Source: an uncultured Prevotella sp.
Lineage (GTDB): Bacteria; Bacteroidota; Bacteroidia; Bacteroidales; Bacteroidaceae
Reading direction: 5' to 3'
Assembly: GCA_937895845.1 (NCBI GenBank)
Contig: CALBLK010000067.1
Location: forward strand, 1-51,204
DNA length: 51,204 nucleotides
The notes under the pieces are model-generated. The model did no database searches. It was not told the origin of the DNA and saw only the letters and a list, made by a program, of their open reading frames with translations. Made by a program: the position numbers and the translations under genes. Below are positions 34,589 through 43,558 of this stretch, piece by piece (positions within the stretch are counted from its first letter, which is position 1; each line of letters begins with the position of its first letter).

Positions 34589-36238
34589 TCATTTATTAAA
34601 GGATGAAATGAATGGCTTGTCCTCTCTGACGAAAGGACAGAAAGACAGGTTGCCCGTAATCTCGGTGGTCACCGTGCGCGGGTTGGGCTGGAGTCCGGCG
34701 TCAATCACGTCGCCCGGAATCTGGAACGCGCGCCGCGGGTCGTTGAGCTTGAGCGTGTCGGCGGGGTAGCCCTCCCTGTTGTGGCAGATCTCGATGCCCC
34801 AGCGCTTGATGTCCATCCAGCGCAGGCCCTCCTGGGCTGTCTGGCAGCGGCGCAGGTGCAGGATGCACTGGATAAGGTTCTCCTGGATGCCGTCGTCGGC
34901 AAGCGTGAAGCCCAGCGGGTGGAGGCGCTTCTTGGGCGTGCCCCCCCCGGCCACGATGGGCCGTCCGTCGCGTTCCATGTAGCTCATGCGCTTGTAGGTG
35001 TTCACCACATCGTTGAGCGTGACATTCATCGACTCCTTCACGTTGGTGTCAAGCCAGTAGTTGATGTCCTTCACCGCGTCCTGGTAGTGCTGGCTGCCCA
35101 GCATGGCGTAGGCCTCGGCCCGGCAGAGCAGGGTCTCGTCGGTGGTCAGGTAGGAGATGACCGAGCGGCGGTAGCCAATCTGCTGCACCTTGTCGGTGTA
35201 CTCGAAGTAGCCGTAGTACTTGGAGATGGCTATCTTCTGCGAGTTGCCGAAGCAGGAGTTGGCCAGGTAGAGCGTGTTGTTGCCCCAGATGCCCGTTGCG
35301 CGGTAGGACTCGCGCTTGCAGATGTAGTCGGGGTGGAAGGCGTAGCGCTCGCCCACCGAGTAGGCCCCGAGGTAGTAGGGGCTCGACGAGTAGGCGGTCA
35401 TCAGCAGGAGGTTGGCCGCTTCGTCTGCGTCGATGAAGGCGTTGCAGCGCGTCTCGTAGTTGGCGGCCTTCTGCGAGATGCCGGCCCAGTTGCGCAGCAC
35501 CGACGTGGGGTCGCTGCCCAGCACCTCGTTGGCACACGCAATCACCTTGTCCCATTTCTGGTAGTAGAGGTAGAAGCGCGCGGCGAAGGCATAGGCGGCC
35601 TTCTTGTTGAAGTGGTACTTGGACGAGGTGTAAAGGTCGTCGGAGATGAGCGGCAGGCCGGCCTCGATATCCCTCTCGATGTTCTCGTAGAGCTGGCGGA
35701 GCGTGCCTCGCGTGTAGCTTGGCCGCACCGTGGTCTCGGGCGTGGTCGAGTAAGGCAGTCCCAGCAGGGAGTCGGCCGTCTCGGGGTTATAGGCCTGGCA
35801 GAACAGGTTGGCCAGCAGGAAGTGGCTCCACGCGCGGCACATCAGCGCCTCGCCCTTCTGCGGGTTCATCGAGGCGTCGCCGCCCAGGTCCTTAATGGCC
35901 TCGAGGGCCTGGTTGGCCGTTGCGATGGCCTTGTAGCAAGATTCCCAGAACGCGCTTGGCGTGTCCTGCTCGGTCTCGGTGACATCCTCCCAGAGGTAGG
36001 CTTCCTGCTGGTACTTGCTCTCAATGGTGTATTGGTAGCCGTTGTCCATGGCGTTGTCCGAGGCCATCTCGCAGAGAACGGTAGCCTCCGTCTCCGGGTA
36101 GGCCGACACGAGGATGCTCGTCACTTTCTCCGGCGTGTCAATCTGCGTGCGGCTGTCGGGCAGCTTGTCCAGAAAGTCGTTGCAGGAAGCCAGGGCCACG
36201 GCGGCACCCAGAATCAAATATGAAGATACTGTTTTCAT
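34589..36238 (-). CDS. SusD/RagB-family nutrient-binding lipoprotein
   Basis: The 549-residue protein starts at ATG 36238 (MKTVSSYLILGAAVALASC, lipobox Cys19). ATG 36253 is an alternative. It has the SusD order: CNDFLDKLPDSRTQ at the start, a helical TPR-like region (YKAIATANQALEAIKDL, GEALMCRAWSHFLLANLF), AYAFAARFYLYYQKWDKVIA, then ETLLCRAEAYAML. The C-terminal RWMDIKRWGIE is typical. It binds substrate at the surface as the lid of the SusC channel. Substrate type cannot be read from sequence. The absence of any glycoside hydrolase and the presence of a metallopeptidase argue for a peptide or protein-linked substrate. It follows susC by 24 bp. Confidence 0.93.
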   Translation of the reverse strand: MKTVSSYLILGAAVALASCNDFLDKLPDSRTQIDTPEKVTSILVSAYPETEATVLCEMASDNAMDNGYQYTIESKYQQEAYLWEDVTETEQDTPSAFWESCYKAIATANQALEAIKDLGGDASMNPQKGEALMCRAWSHFLLANLFCQAYNPETADSLLGLPYSTTPETTVRPSYTRGTLRQLYENIERDIEAGLPLISDDLYTSSKYHFNKKAAYAFAARFYLYYQKWDKVIACANEVLGSDPTSVLRNWAGISQKAANYETRCNAFIDADEAANLLLMTAYSSSPYYLGAYSVGERYAFHPDYICKRESYRATGIWGNNTLYLANSCFGNSQKIAISKYYGYFEYTDKVQQIGYRRSVISYLTTDETLLCRAEAYAMLGSQHYQDAVKDINYWLDTNVKESMNVTLNDVVNTYKRMSYMERDGRPIVAGGGTPKKRLHPLGFTLADDGIQENLIQCILHLRRCQTAQEGLRWMDIKRWGIEICHNREGYPADTLKLNDPRRAFQIPGDVIDAGLQPNPRTVTTEITGNLSFCPFVREDKPFISSFNK

Positions 36239-36262
36239 TTTTTCTGTAATCATCGAATAATG

Positions 36263-39200
36263 TTAAAGTCCAAGCCGGACGGTCAGCGTGAACTGCTTAG
36301 GCATAGGCGAGGCCACACCGCCGGTGTTGAAGAACTCGGGGTCCTGTCCGTTGAGCTTGTCGTCACAGTAAATCAGGAAGAGGTTGGTGGCCTGCATCTT
36401 CAGCGAGAGGTTGTTGAGCTTGAGCGGTGCGATCCACTTCTTGGGCAGGTCGTAGGACAGCGCAATCTCCTTCATGCGGATAAAGTCACCCTTGGCCACG
36501 CGCTCGGTCGAGTAGTTGTAAGCGTTGTAGGCGTACGACAGGTAGCTGTCGTTGGCATTGAGCCGGCGGTCGGCGATGACGGGCACGTTGGTCTTCTTCT
36601 CGTCACCCTGCACCGTCCAGCGGTTCTTGAACTCGCGCGGCATGGCGTCGAGGTCGGAGTACTTGTTGCTGAACACGGGGTCGAGGCGCACCACGTTGCC
36701 AAAGGCGTAGGTGATGAACACGTTGAGCTTCCAGTTCTTGTAGGTGAACACGTTGGCCAGCGACCCGGTTGATGTGGGGTCAGTGGGGCCCTCGTAGACG
36801 AGGTGGCTCTTGTGCTCGCGGTCCTGGAAGTTGAGGTCGCTCACGGTGAGCTTGCCCTCCTCGTTGATGAAGGTGGGCAGACCGTTCTCGTTGAGTCCGC
36901 GGAAGTCATAGGAGAAGAGCGAGCGCACGGGGTAGCCCTCGATGGTGAAGCCTGTGCCGGTAATCATGTCGATGACGCGGGCATTGGTCTCGAAGTTGGT
37001 CACCGTGTTCTTGGAGTAAGCGTAAACGAAGTCGGTCGACCAGCGGAAGTCCTTGGTCACGATGTTCTGCGAGGAGAGCGAAAGCTCCACGCCGTGCGAG
37101 CGCATGTCGGCCACGTTGGCATACTTCTTGGTCTCGCCGCCCACGCCCATGGTGTTAATGATGCCAATGAGGTCGTAGTTGTTGCGGCGGTACCAGTCGA
37201 GCACCACGCTGATGCGGTCCTTGAGGAAGCCCATCTCGGCGCCGATGCTCAGCTCGTGCTTCTTCTCGTAGGTCAGCTCGGAGTTGGCGATGTTCACCAG
37301 CTGGAGGCCCGACTCCGAGACAGACGAGGAGGGCCGCCAGGGGTTGTAGCTGTTGATCACGGGCAGAGAGTTGGTGACCGAGGCCGGGCCGCGGTCAGCC
37401 GTGAGCGAGTAGGAGGCGCGGAGCTTGGCGTGCGAGAACACGCCCTGCTTCTCGAACCAGGGCTCCTCGTCGATGATCCACGCGCCCGACACGTTCCATG
37501 TGGGCAGCCAGCGCGACTTGGTGCTCATGCCCAGCTTGTTGGTGCCCTCGTAACGGATGGTTCCGTTGACAGAGTAGCGGCGCTTGTAGGCGTAGTTCAC
37601 CGTTCCGAAGAAGGCTGCCGAGCGCGAATAGGTGTCCTCGAGCGTGTAGTAGGCCGTGTTCTCCTCCTCCATCTGCTTGAAGATGAGGTAGCTGTACTTG
37701 GCCAGCAGGCCCATGTCATACTGCATGCCGTTGCCCTGGAACCAGGACTTGCGGCGGTCGATGCTGTTCATCTCCATTCCGCCGAACATATTGACAGCGT
37801 GGTCTTCGAAGTAGACGTCGTTGTAAGAGGCCGTGGCGCGGAAGTCCCAGCTGTTCATGTTGTACTTGGTCTCGCGGTAGAAGCCGCCGTAAGGCAGCAC
37901 GCACTGCGGCAGCGAGTTCTCCACGCTGGGGTCGGTGTAGAGCCAGGGGTTGGCGTCGCGGATGGTGGCGTCGCCCATGGCGCGGTAGGCCATGGCCTGG
38001 TTGGACTTGTCGTGAATCTCGTGCATCTGCGTGGTGGTAGAGAACTTGTAGGCTGCGATGGCCGACAGCTCCACCTTGGTGATGGGCTTGTACTTCAGCT
38101 CGGCCTGGAACTTGGTGTCCACCACGTTGAGGTCCATGTAGTTGTAGTTCAGCTCGTCAAAGATGTTGAAGTCTGCGTAGTTGCGCGTGTAGGCCACGTT
38201 CGGGTCGAGCGTGCGCGAGGTGTTCAGCGCATACGAGTAGGGGTTGATGTCAAAGTCGCGGCGCACCTCGCCCGACACGGGGTCGATGGACTGCGAGAGC
38301 GTGCCCGGGGCGCGCTGCTTGCGGTAGGAGGCCTGCGAGATGAAGTTCAGCGACAGTTTCTTGGAGACATTGTAGTTGGCGTTCACGTTGGCCGTGTAGC
38401 GCTCCACCTTGCTCTGCTTGTACCATCCGGGGTCGTTCATCAGCGAGAGCGACACGCGGTAGGCGGCCTTGTCGGTACCCGAGGAGATGCTGACCGAGTG
38501 GTTCTGCGAGATGGCGTTGCTGAACAGCAGGTCGAACCAGTCGGTGTTGCGGTACTCGGCGCCGCGGAGGTAGGCGTTGCGCGCGGCCTCGGTGTTGGGC
38601 ATGGCGAACGTTCCGGTGGCCGGGTCGTAGGTGTTCATCAGCTGGTACATCTTTCCGTAGACGCCGCTGTCAGCGGCGCGGAAGGTCTCCGAGAAGTTCA
38701 GGTAGCCGGCGCGCTCCATTTCGCGGTACACGCCCATCTGCTCCTGCGAGTTCATGATGTTGAAGTTGGAGTAGCTGGGCTTCAGGCGCATGGTGAACTC
38801 GCCGGTGTAGTTCACGCTGTTCACGCCGGCCTTTCCTTTCTTTGTGGTGACCACAATCACGCCGGCCATCGCGCGCGCGCCATATATAGAGGTGGCGGAA
38901 CCGTCCTTAAGAATCTGGAAGCTCTCAATGTCGTCGGCATTCAGTCCGGCAATGGCCGAGCTGATGAGGGTCTCGGCGTCACCCGAGGAGAGGGCGTCGG
39001 CGTCGACCTCGGTCACGTCCTCCATAATCACGCCGTCGACCACCCAGAGCGGCTTCGAGCTGCCATAGATAGACGTGGCGCCGCGGACACGGATCTTGGG
39101 CGCGGTACCGAACGTGCCCGACACGTTCTGCACGGACACACCGGCCACGCGGCCCTCGAGCGAGCGGCTGATGTCGGCCACTCCGTCGAGCTTGGCGTCG

Positions 39201-39574
39201 GCGGCGTCGATCTTTGCAGTTGCTCCTGTAAACAATCTCTTGTCCATTTTCTGCATACCCGTCACCACGACGTCCTTCAGTGTAGTCTGGTCGCTCTCAA
39301 GCACCACCTTCATGTTCGACTTGGGCTTGAGCGACTGGCTCTTCATACCAAGATAGCTGATGCGGAGCTTCTTGCCCGCGGGCACTGAGAGCGTGAACTT
39401 TCCGTCCATGTCAGTGGCCACGCCCGTCTTTGTCCCCTCCACCATCACGGTGGCGCCAATGACCGGCAGTCCGTCTTCCTGAGCTATTACGGTACCCGTA
39501 ACCTTAGTCTGGGCGATGGCCATTCCTATCGACAGGAAGAGACACGCCAAAACCATTGTTAGTTTTTTCTCCAT
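36263..39574 (-). CDS. SusC/RagA-family TonB-linked outer-membrane protein
   Basis: The 1103-residue protein has a signal peptide (1-21, cut after AIAQ). The CarboxypepD_reg-like domain is at about 22-95 (TKVTGTVIAQEDGLPVIGATVMVEGT). A TonB plug follows (KDVVVTGMQKMDKRLFTGA, then PKIRVRGATSIYGSSKPLWVVDGV and SFQILKDGSATSIYGARAMAGVIVVTTKKGK). The remainder is a long barrel ending in FTLTVRLGL. The canonical SusC plug motif DGSATAIYG is nearly intact. It imports large substrates through the outer membrane in complex with the SusD encoded next to it. The N-terminal regulatory domain is the usual short form. There is no sigma or anti-sigma gene beside it. It has its own strong promoter. Confidence 0.95.
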   Translation of the reverse strand: MEKKLTMVLACLFLSIGMAIAQTKVTGTVIAQEDGLPVIGATVMVEGTKTGVATDMDGKFTLSVPAGKKLRISYLGMKSQSLKPKSNMKVVLESDQTTLKDVVVTGMQKMDKRLFTGATAKIDAADAKLDGVADISRSLEGRVAGVSVQNVSGTFGTAPKIRVRGATSIYGSSKPLWVVDGVIMEDVTEVDADALSSGDAETLISSAIAGLNADDIESFQILKDGSATSIYGARAMAGVIVVTTKKGKAGVNSVNYTGEFTMRLKPSYSNFNIMNSQEQMGVYREMERAGYLNFSETFRAADSGVYGKMYQLMNTYDPATGTFAMPNTEAARNAYLRGAEYRNTDWFDLLFSNAISQNHSVSISSGTDKAAYRVSLSLMNDPGWYKQSKVERYTANVNANYNVSKKLSLNFISQASYRKQRAPGTLSQSIDPVSGEVRRDFDINPYSYALNTSRTLDPNVAYTRNYADFNIFDELNYNYMDLNVVDTKFQAELKYKPITKVELSAIAAYKFSTTTQMHEIHDKSNQAMAYRAMGDATIRDANPWLYTDPSVENSLPQCVLPYGGFYRETKYNMNSWDFRATASYNDVYFEDHAVNMFGGMEMNSIDRRKSWFQGNGMQYDMGLLAKYSYLIFKQMEEENTAYYTLEDTYSRSAAFFGTVNYAYKRRYSVNGTIRYEGTNKLGMSTKSRWLPTWNVSGAWIIDEEPWFEKQGVFSHAKLRASYSLTADRGPASVTNSLPVINSYNPWRPSSSVSESGLQLVNIANSELTYEKKHELSIGAEMGFLKDRISVVLDWYRRNNYDLIGIINTMGVGGETKKYANVADMRSHGVELSLSSQNIVTKDFRWSTDFVYAYSKNTVTNFETNARVIDMITGTGFTIEGYPVRSLFSYDFRGLNENGLPTFINEEGKLTVSDLNFQDREHKSHLVYEGPTDPTSTGSLANVFTYKNWKLNVFITYAFGNVVRLDPVFSNKYSDLDAMPREFKNRWTVQGDEKKTNVPVIADRRLNANDSYLSYAYNAYNYSTERVAKGDFIRMKEIALSYDLPKKWIAPLKLNNLSLKMQATNLFLIYCDDKLNGQDPEFFNTGGVASPMPKQFTLTVRLGL

Positions 39575-39627
39575 AAATACACTCTTTTTAATTTTCTTGA
39601 TTCTTAATAATATTTTCTAATGGACTG

Positions 39628-39659
39628 CAAAATTAAGCAAAAGCGCATTAACGGACAAA
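39628..39659 (-). promoter_or_regulatory. Promoter of the susC-susD-Mx1-DUF4302 operon
   Basis: On the minus strand TTTG (39656-39659), a 20-bp spacer and TAATTTTG (39628-39635) match the consensus. It lies about 54 bp before the susC start. Confidence 0.88.
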
Positions 39660-39811
39660 ATAATGCTATTAAAATTTACGAAAATTATGCAATCCGGGCA
39701 CAATGTCTTTAAAATACCGTGCATAATCATTCACAAGTGACACTCAACCGCGCGTTTGGTTTACACTTTGCAAGCACCGGAGCACAGGCAAGAAGAGCGG
39801 CGGGGCCTACA

Positions 39812-39854
39812 AGCAAGCCACCCGCTGAGCGGGCTGCGCAGCGGGTGGGTTGCT
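39812..39854 (-). terminator. Terminator of the rsmI/lipoprotein transcript
   Basis: A 16-bp stem with one mismatch (39812-39827 with 39839-39854) has extra pairing in the loop. It lies 20 bp beyond the lipoprotein stop. The T-tract is weak. The remainder of 39660-39873 shows nothing else. Confidence 0.7.
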
Positions 39855-39873
39855 GTAACGGGTGCGCGAGACC

Positions 39874-40725
39874 CTATCTGACCAGAATAACCAGGTACTT
39901 GCTGGTGCTCCAGAAGCCCTGGGGGTCGGTGACGCGCAGCACGTACTGCTTGTTGGCGTCGCGCTGCAGGGTGTACGTTCCCGAGGGGTGGGCGGTGAGC
40001 AGCCTGGCCGAGCGGGCGTAGAGCTTGATCTCCTTGTCCACGCGGATGTCAATCTTGGTGAAGTAGTCGCGGTTGAAATTCGACTGGAGCACCTTGCCGC
40101 CGGCCAGGATGCCCTGGGCCTTGAGCTCGCTCTTGGTGCCGAAGACAAACCACGCCGCGTTGAGCTGCTTGTCCTGCGCGCTGATGGTCTGGCTCTTCTG
40201 GCTGCTCTCCCGGGCGAGGTTGTCCACGTTGTCGTGCAGCCCGTCGATTCTGCGGTCCAGCTCGGCGATGTGGATGTCCTTGGACTTCAGCTCGTCACGC
40301 AGCTGCTGCAGCTGGCGGTCCTTCTCCTGGAGCTGGGCCGTGAGGTTGTCGATGGTCTTCTTGAACTCTTCGCTCTTGAAGGAGCTTGCGCGCAGCTGGC
40401 GCTTCAGCTTTTCGATGAGCTCGCGGTTCTGCTGCATCGTTGACTGGATGAACTGGATGTTCTCGCGCAGCCGCTGGCGGTCGCTCGCGCCCTCGCCCTC
40501 CTTGGCCAGGCTGACGCGCCCCTGCGCCTTGTTAATCTCGCGGAACCCCTCGTCTATCTCGTTCATCGTGGCCATCATGTCGTTGATTTCGTTGTCACGC
40601 TGCGTGATAATCCGGTTGAGCGAGTCGCGCGTCTGGAGCGCCACGTCGGCGTCGATCTTCGCCTTTTCCTGCTTGCAGCCCCCGAGGGCGGCCAAGCACA
40701 CTGTTAGGAAGAGTAGCTTTTTCAT
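39874..40725 (-). CDS. Coiled-coil lipoprotein (possible Cbp1-type)
   Basis: The predicted protein has 283 residues. ATG 40725 gives MKKLLFLTVCLAALGGC, a lipoprotein signal with Cys17. The longer in-frame extension is rsmI in another frame and was rejected. Residues about 20-190 form a long coiled coil (ALQTRDSLNRIITQRDNEIND, SMQQNRELIEKL-like heptads, LRDELKSKDIHIAELDRRIDGL). The C-terminal domain of about 90 residues is beta-rich (NRDYFTKIDIRVDKEIKLYARSA, TYTLQRDANKQYVL). Some Bacteroidales homologues are named Cbp1 collagen-binding proteins, but I cannot confirm this from sequence. Its ATG overlaps the rsmI stop by 4 bp (ATGA), so the two are co-translated. Confidence 0.8.
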   Translation of the reverse strand: MKKLLFLTVCLAALGGCKQEKAKIDADVALQTRDSLNRIITQRDNEINDMMATMNEIDEGFREINKAQGRVSLAKEGEGASDRQRLRENIQFIQSTMQQNRELIEKLKRQLRASSFKSEEFKKTIDNLTAQLQEKDRQLQQLRDELKSKDIHIAELDRRIDGLHDNVDNLARESSQKSQTISAQDKQLNAAWFVFGTKSELKAQGILAGGKVLQSNFNRDYFTKIDIRVDKEIKLYARSARLLTAHPSGTYTLQRDANKQYVLRVTDPQGFWSTSKYLVILVR

Positions 40726-41435
40726 ATCTCTTGTTGTTTTGGGTTGTTGCGTTTTTCCCCCTTGGGGTCGCAGCCGGCCACCACGACCACAATCTCGCCC
40801 CTGGGCTCGGTGGCTGTGAAATGGGCGGCAAGCTCGGCGAGGGTGCCTCTCACGCACTCCTCGTGTACCTTGGATATCTCCCGGCACACGGCGGCCTGCC
40901 GGCTGCCGCCGAAAAGCGCGGCCAGCTGCCCGAGCGTCTTGAGCAGCCGGCGGGGCGACTCGTAGAACACGACGGTGCGCGGCTCTGCGGCAAGCTGCTC
41001 CAGCCGGGTCTGGCGGCCTTTCTTGGGCGGCAGGAAGCCCTCGAACACAAAGCGGTCGCACGGCAGCCCGCTGGAGACCAGCGCCGGCACAAAGGCCGTG
41101 GGGCCGGGCAGCGTCTGCACCTCGACACCGGCCTTGACGGCCTCGCGCACCAGGAAGAAGCCGGGGTCGCTGATGCCGGGGGTGCCGGCGTCGCTGACGA
41201 GCGCCACCGTTTCGCCGGCCAGCAGGCGGCCGACAACCGCGGCTGACGTGCCGTGCTCGTTGAACTTGTGGTGGGACATCATGCGGTTCTCTATGCCAAA
41301 GTGCCTCAGCAGGACGCCCGACGTGCGGGTGTCCTCGGCCAGCACGAGGTCGGCGTCGCGAAGCACGCTGACGGCGCGGAGTGTCATGTCGTCCATGTTA
41401 CCCACGGGTGTGGGTACGATATACAATATGCCCAT
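40722..41435 (-). CDS. rsmI: 16S rRNA 2'-O-ribose methyltransferase RsmI
   Basis: The 237-residue protein starts MGILYIVPTPVGNMDDMTLRAV, the invariant RsmI N-terminus, and contains AEDTRTSGVLLRHFGI, SDAGTPGISDPGF and FYESPRRLLKTL. The enzyme methylates C1402 ribose of 16S rRNA using S-adenosylmethionine. ATG 41435 is preferred to the upstream start because it begins exactly at the conserved core. It is somewhat shorter than E. coli RsmI and ends in a basic tail (GCDPKGEKRNNPKQQE). It is divergent from tdk, and both genes have complete promoters in the 107-bp gap. Confidence 0.95.
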   Translation of the reverse strand: MGILYIVPTPVGNMDDMTLRAVSVLRDADLVLAEDTRTSGVLLRHFGIENRMMSHHKFNEHGTSAAVVGRLLAGETVALVSDAGTPGISDPGFFLVREAVKAGVEVQTLPGPTAFVPALVSSGLPCDRFVFEGFLPPKKGRQTRLEQLAAEPRTVVFYESPRRLLKTLGQLAALFGGSRQAAVCREISKVHEECVRGTLAELAAHFTATEPRGEIVVVVAGCDPKGEKRNNPKQQEI

Positions 41436-41444
41436 ACGTGCGGA

Positions 41445-41475
41445 CAAATGTAGGCAATTATCCGCGACTGTCAAA
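41445..41475 (-). promoter_or_regulatory. Promoter of rsmI
   Basis: On the minus strand TTTG (41472-41475), a 19-bp spacer and TACATTTG (41445-41452) match the consensus, only 10 bp ahead of the start codon. It lies back to back with the tdk promoter, implying a very short leader. Confidence 0.7.
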
Positions 41476-41491
41476 AAAAGGGCGCCTTTTC

Positions 41492-41523
41492 TTTGCAATT
41501 TTTAAAACGTATTTGTACTTTTG
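41492..41523 (+). promoter_or_regulatory. Promoter of tdk
   Basis: TTTG (41492-41495), a 20-bp spacer and TACTTTTG (41516-41523) form a full Bacteroidetes promoter 20 bp ahead of ATG 41543. Confidence 0.88.
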
Positions 41524-41542
41524 TGGAAATGACATACTGGAA

Positions 41543-42151
41543 ATGACAGACAACCTGACAGGGGAGACGCACCGCCCCGGAAGAATAGAAGTGGTGTGCG
41601 GGTCGATGTTCTCGGGCAAGACCGAGGAGCTGATCCGGCGGATGCGGCGGGCCGTGTTCGCAAAGCAGCGGGTGGAGATTTTCAAGCCGTCGATAGACAC
41701 GCGCTATTCCGACGAGGAGGTGGTGAGCCACGACCGGCACGCCATCGTGTCGACACCCATCGACTCGTCGGGGCAGATACTCCTGCTGGCCGGCGACATC
41801 GACGTGGTGGGCATCGACGAGGCGCAGTTCTTCGACGAGGGCCTCGTGCGGGTGTGCAACGAGCTGGCCAACCGCGGCGTGAGGGTGATTGTGGCCGGCC
41901 TTGACATGGACTACCGGGGGGCGCCCTTCGGGCCTATCCCCGCGCTGTGCGCCATTGCCGACGAGGTGACCAAGGTGCATGCCATCTGCGTGCGCTGCGG
42001 CGCGCTGGCCTATGTGAGCCACCGCACGGTGAAGAACAGCCGCCGCGTGCTGCTCGGAGAGACCCAGGAATACGAGCCGCTGTGCAGGGACTGCTACCAG
42101 AAGGCCCTGTGCGAGGAAAACAGCAACGACACAACCGACAGGCGGCCATGA
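41543..42151 (+). CDS. tdk: Thymidine kinase (type II)
   Basis: The 202-residue protein has the P-loop GSMFSGKT (20-27, Lys26), the catalytic/Mg region IDEAQFFDEG (Asp92, Glu93), the lasso-like YVSHRTVKNS substrate region, and a zinc site of Cys149, Cys152, Cys181 and Cys184. It phosphorylates thymidine and deoxyuridine for salvage. ATG 41543 lies just downstream of the promoter. The last residues (NSNDTTDRRP) extend slightly beyond the zinc ribbon. The stop overlaps the start of the AI-2E transporter gene by 4 bp. Confidence 0.96.
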   Translation: MTDNLTGETHRPGRIEVVCGSMFSGKTEELIRRMRRAVFAKQRVEIFKPSIDTRYSDEEVVSHDRHAIVSTPIDSSGQILLLAGDIDVVGIDEAQFFDEGLVRVCNELANRGVRVIVAGLDMDYRGAPFGPIPALCAIADEVTKVHAICVRCGALAYVSHRTVKNSRRVLLGETQEYEPLCRDCYQKALCEENSNDTTDRRP

Positions 42152-43242
42152 ACGACAAGACCATCACCTTCGACCGCTTTGTGCGGTGGCTCCTGGGCGG
42201 GCTGCTCGTCTTGGGCGTCCTGCTGGTTGTCAACTACCTGAGCGACGTGCTGCTGCCCTTCTTCGTGGCGTGGCTGCTGGCCTACCTGCTCTACCCCATC
42301 GTGTGCTTCGTGCAGTACAGGCTGCACGTGCCCGGGCGGGCGCTGTCCATCATTGTCGCCCTCGCCTTTGTCTTCTCGGTCATCGGGCTGGCGGCCTACC
42401 TGATTGTGCCGCCGATGGTCGAGCAGTTCGAGAAGCTGGGCGAGCTGGTCACCCAGCACCTGCACGCCACCACGCGCATCAGCAACTTTCCCGAGGCCAT
42501 CACCGGCTGGATAGAGGCCAACAGGGAGGACATCCACAGGTTTTTCCGCGACAAGGAGGTGTCGGGCACCATCCGCCAGGCCCTGCCCAAGGTGTTCACC
42601 GTGCTCAGCCAGACGGCCAGCATCATCCTGAGCGTCGTGGCCTCGCTCATCACCTTATTATATATGTTCTTTATCCTGCTCGACTACGAGACGCTGGCCT
42701 CGGGGTTCATCAAGATGTTTCCCAAGAAGAGCCGACCCTTCTGGCGCGCGCTGGCCGACGACGTCGAGCGCGAGCTGAACAGCTACATCCGCGGCCAGAG
42801 CCTCGTGGCCCTGTGCATCGGCATCCTGTTCTGCATCGGCTTCACGCTCATCGGCTTCCCCATGGCCATCGGCCTGGGCATCATGATCGGACTGATGAGC
42901 CTCATTCCCTACCTGCACGCACTGGCGCTGATACCCATCGTCATCCTGTCGCTGCTCAAGGCGGCCGACACGGGGCAGAGCTTCTGGGTGGTTCTGCTCT
43001 CCGCCCTGGCCGTGTTCGCCGTGGTGCAGGCGCTCACCGACATGGTGCTCACGCCGCGCATCATGGGCAAGGCCATGGGACTGAACCCGGCCATCCTGCT
43101 GCTGTCGCTCTCCGTGTGGGGCGCACTGCTGGGCTTCATCGGTCTGATTGTGGCCCTGCCCCTCACCACCCTGCTCATCGCCTACTACCAGCGGTACATC
43201 ACCAAGGAGGGCGACGCGGCCTCGCCACCGCCCAAGGAATAG
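42148..43242 (+). CDS. AI-2E family transporter
   Basis: The 364-residue membrane protein has about seven to eight helices: a hydrophobic N-terminal pair (WLLGGLLVLGVLLVVNYL, FVAWLLAYLLYPIVCF), a cytoplasmic or periplasmic helical segment (about 85-160), and a conserved C-terminal block (YIRGQSLVALCIGILFCIGF, then GLMSLIPYLHALALIPIV and LTPRIMGKAMGLNPAILLLS). The family includes TqsA-like exporters and Na+/H+ antiporter members, and the substrate cannot be inferred. ATG 42148 overlaps the tdk stop (ATGA). The last residues, GDAASPPPKE, form a short polar tail. No gene follows before the tRNA. Confidence 0.88.
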   Translation: MNDKTITFDRFVRWLLGGLLVLGVLLVVNYLSDVLLPFFVAWLLAYLLYPIVCFVQYRLHVPGRALSIIVALAFVFSVIGLAAYLIVPPMVEQFEKLGELVTQHLHATTRISNFPEAITGWIEANREDIHRFFRDKEVSGTIRQALPKVFTVLSQTASIILSVVASLITLLYMFFILLDYETLASGFIKMFPKKSRPFWRALADDVERELNSYIRGQSLVALCIGILFCIGFTLIGFPMAIGLGIMIGLMSLIPYLHALALIPIVILSLLKAADTGQSFWVVLLSALAVFAVVQALTDMVLTPRIMGKAMGLNPAILLLSLSVWGALLGFIGLIVALPLTTLLIAYYQRYITKEGDAASPPPKE

Positions 43243-43355
43243 GCTGGCGGCGCAGCCACACAGCCGCAGCCGGGCCTTGGCCGGCCCCGGAAAGCAGCCC
43301 TCAGGCGCGAGTGCCGGGGAAAAAACGGGCGGAGCAGAAAAAACGGCTGTATAAA

Positions 43356-43387
43356 TTTGGCCGTTTCGAGAAAAAGCGATACCTTTG
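43356..43387 (+). promoter_or_regulatory. Promoter of tRNA-Lys
   Basis: TTTG (43356-43359), a 20-bp spacer and TACCTTTG (43380-43387) match the consensus. Transcription would begin about 25 bp before the mature tRNA. Confidence 0.85.
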
Positions 43388-43418
43388 CACACGCTTTACG
43401 GCATTTGTGTAAGGCCTT

Positions 43419-43491
43419 GATCCGCTAGCTCAGCTGGTAGAGCACAACACTTTTAATGTTGGGGTCTTGGGTTCGAGCCCCAAGCGGATCA
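43419..43491 (+). tRNA. tRNA-Lys (anticodon UUU)
   Basis: The acceptor stem GATCCGC (43419-43425) pairs with GCGGATC (43484-43490). The D arm is GCTCAGCTGGTAGAGC, the anticodon stem is CAACA/TGTTG with loop CTTTTAA (anticodon TTT at 43452-43454), and the T loop is GTTCGAG. The discriminator base is A. CCA is not encoded, as is usual in this group. It reads AAA and AAG codons. Confidence 0.97.
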
Positions 43492-43498
43492 CGGAAAG

Positions 43499-43543
43499 AA
43501 GGCAGAGAGGACACCGCTTCGGCAGTGCCCTCTCTGCCTTTTA
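43499..43543. terminator. Terminator after tRNA-Lys, shared with the convergent barrel gene
   Basis: AAGGCAGAGAGG (43499-43510) pairs with CCTCTCTGCCTT (43529-43540). TTTTATGG follows on the plus strand and CTTCTTTCC on the minus strand. It lies 16 bp from the stop of the convergent gene. Confidence 0.9.
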
Positions 43544-43558
43544 TGGCTTGCCACGGCC

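Noticed and set aside
36803..39388. 861-codon plus-strand frame opposite susC
   Set aside because: Low-complexity Val/His/Arg/Gly composition mirrors susC codons. susC on the other strand is unmistakable.
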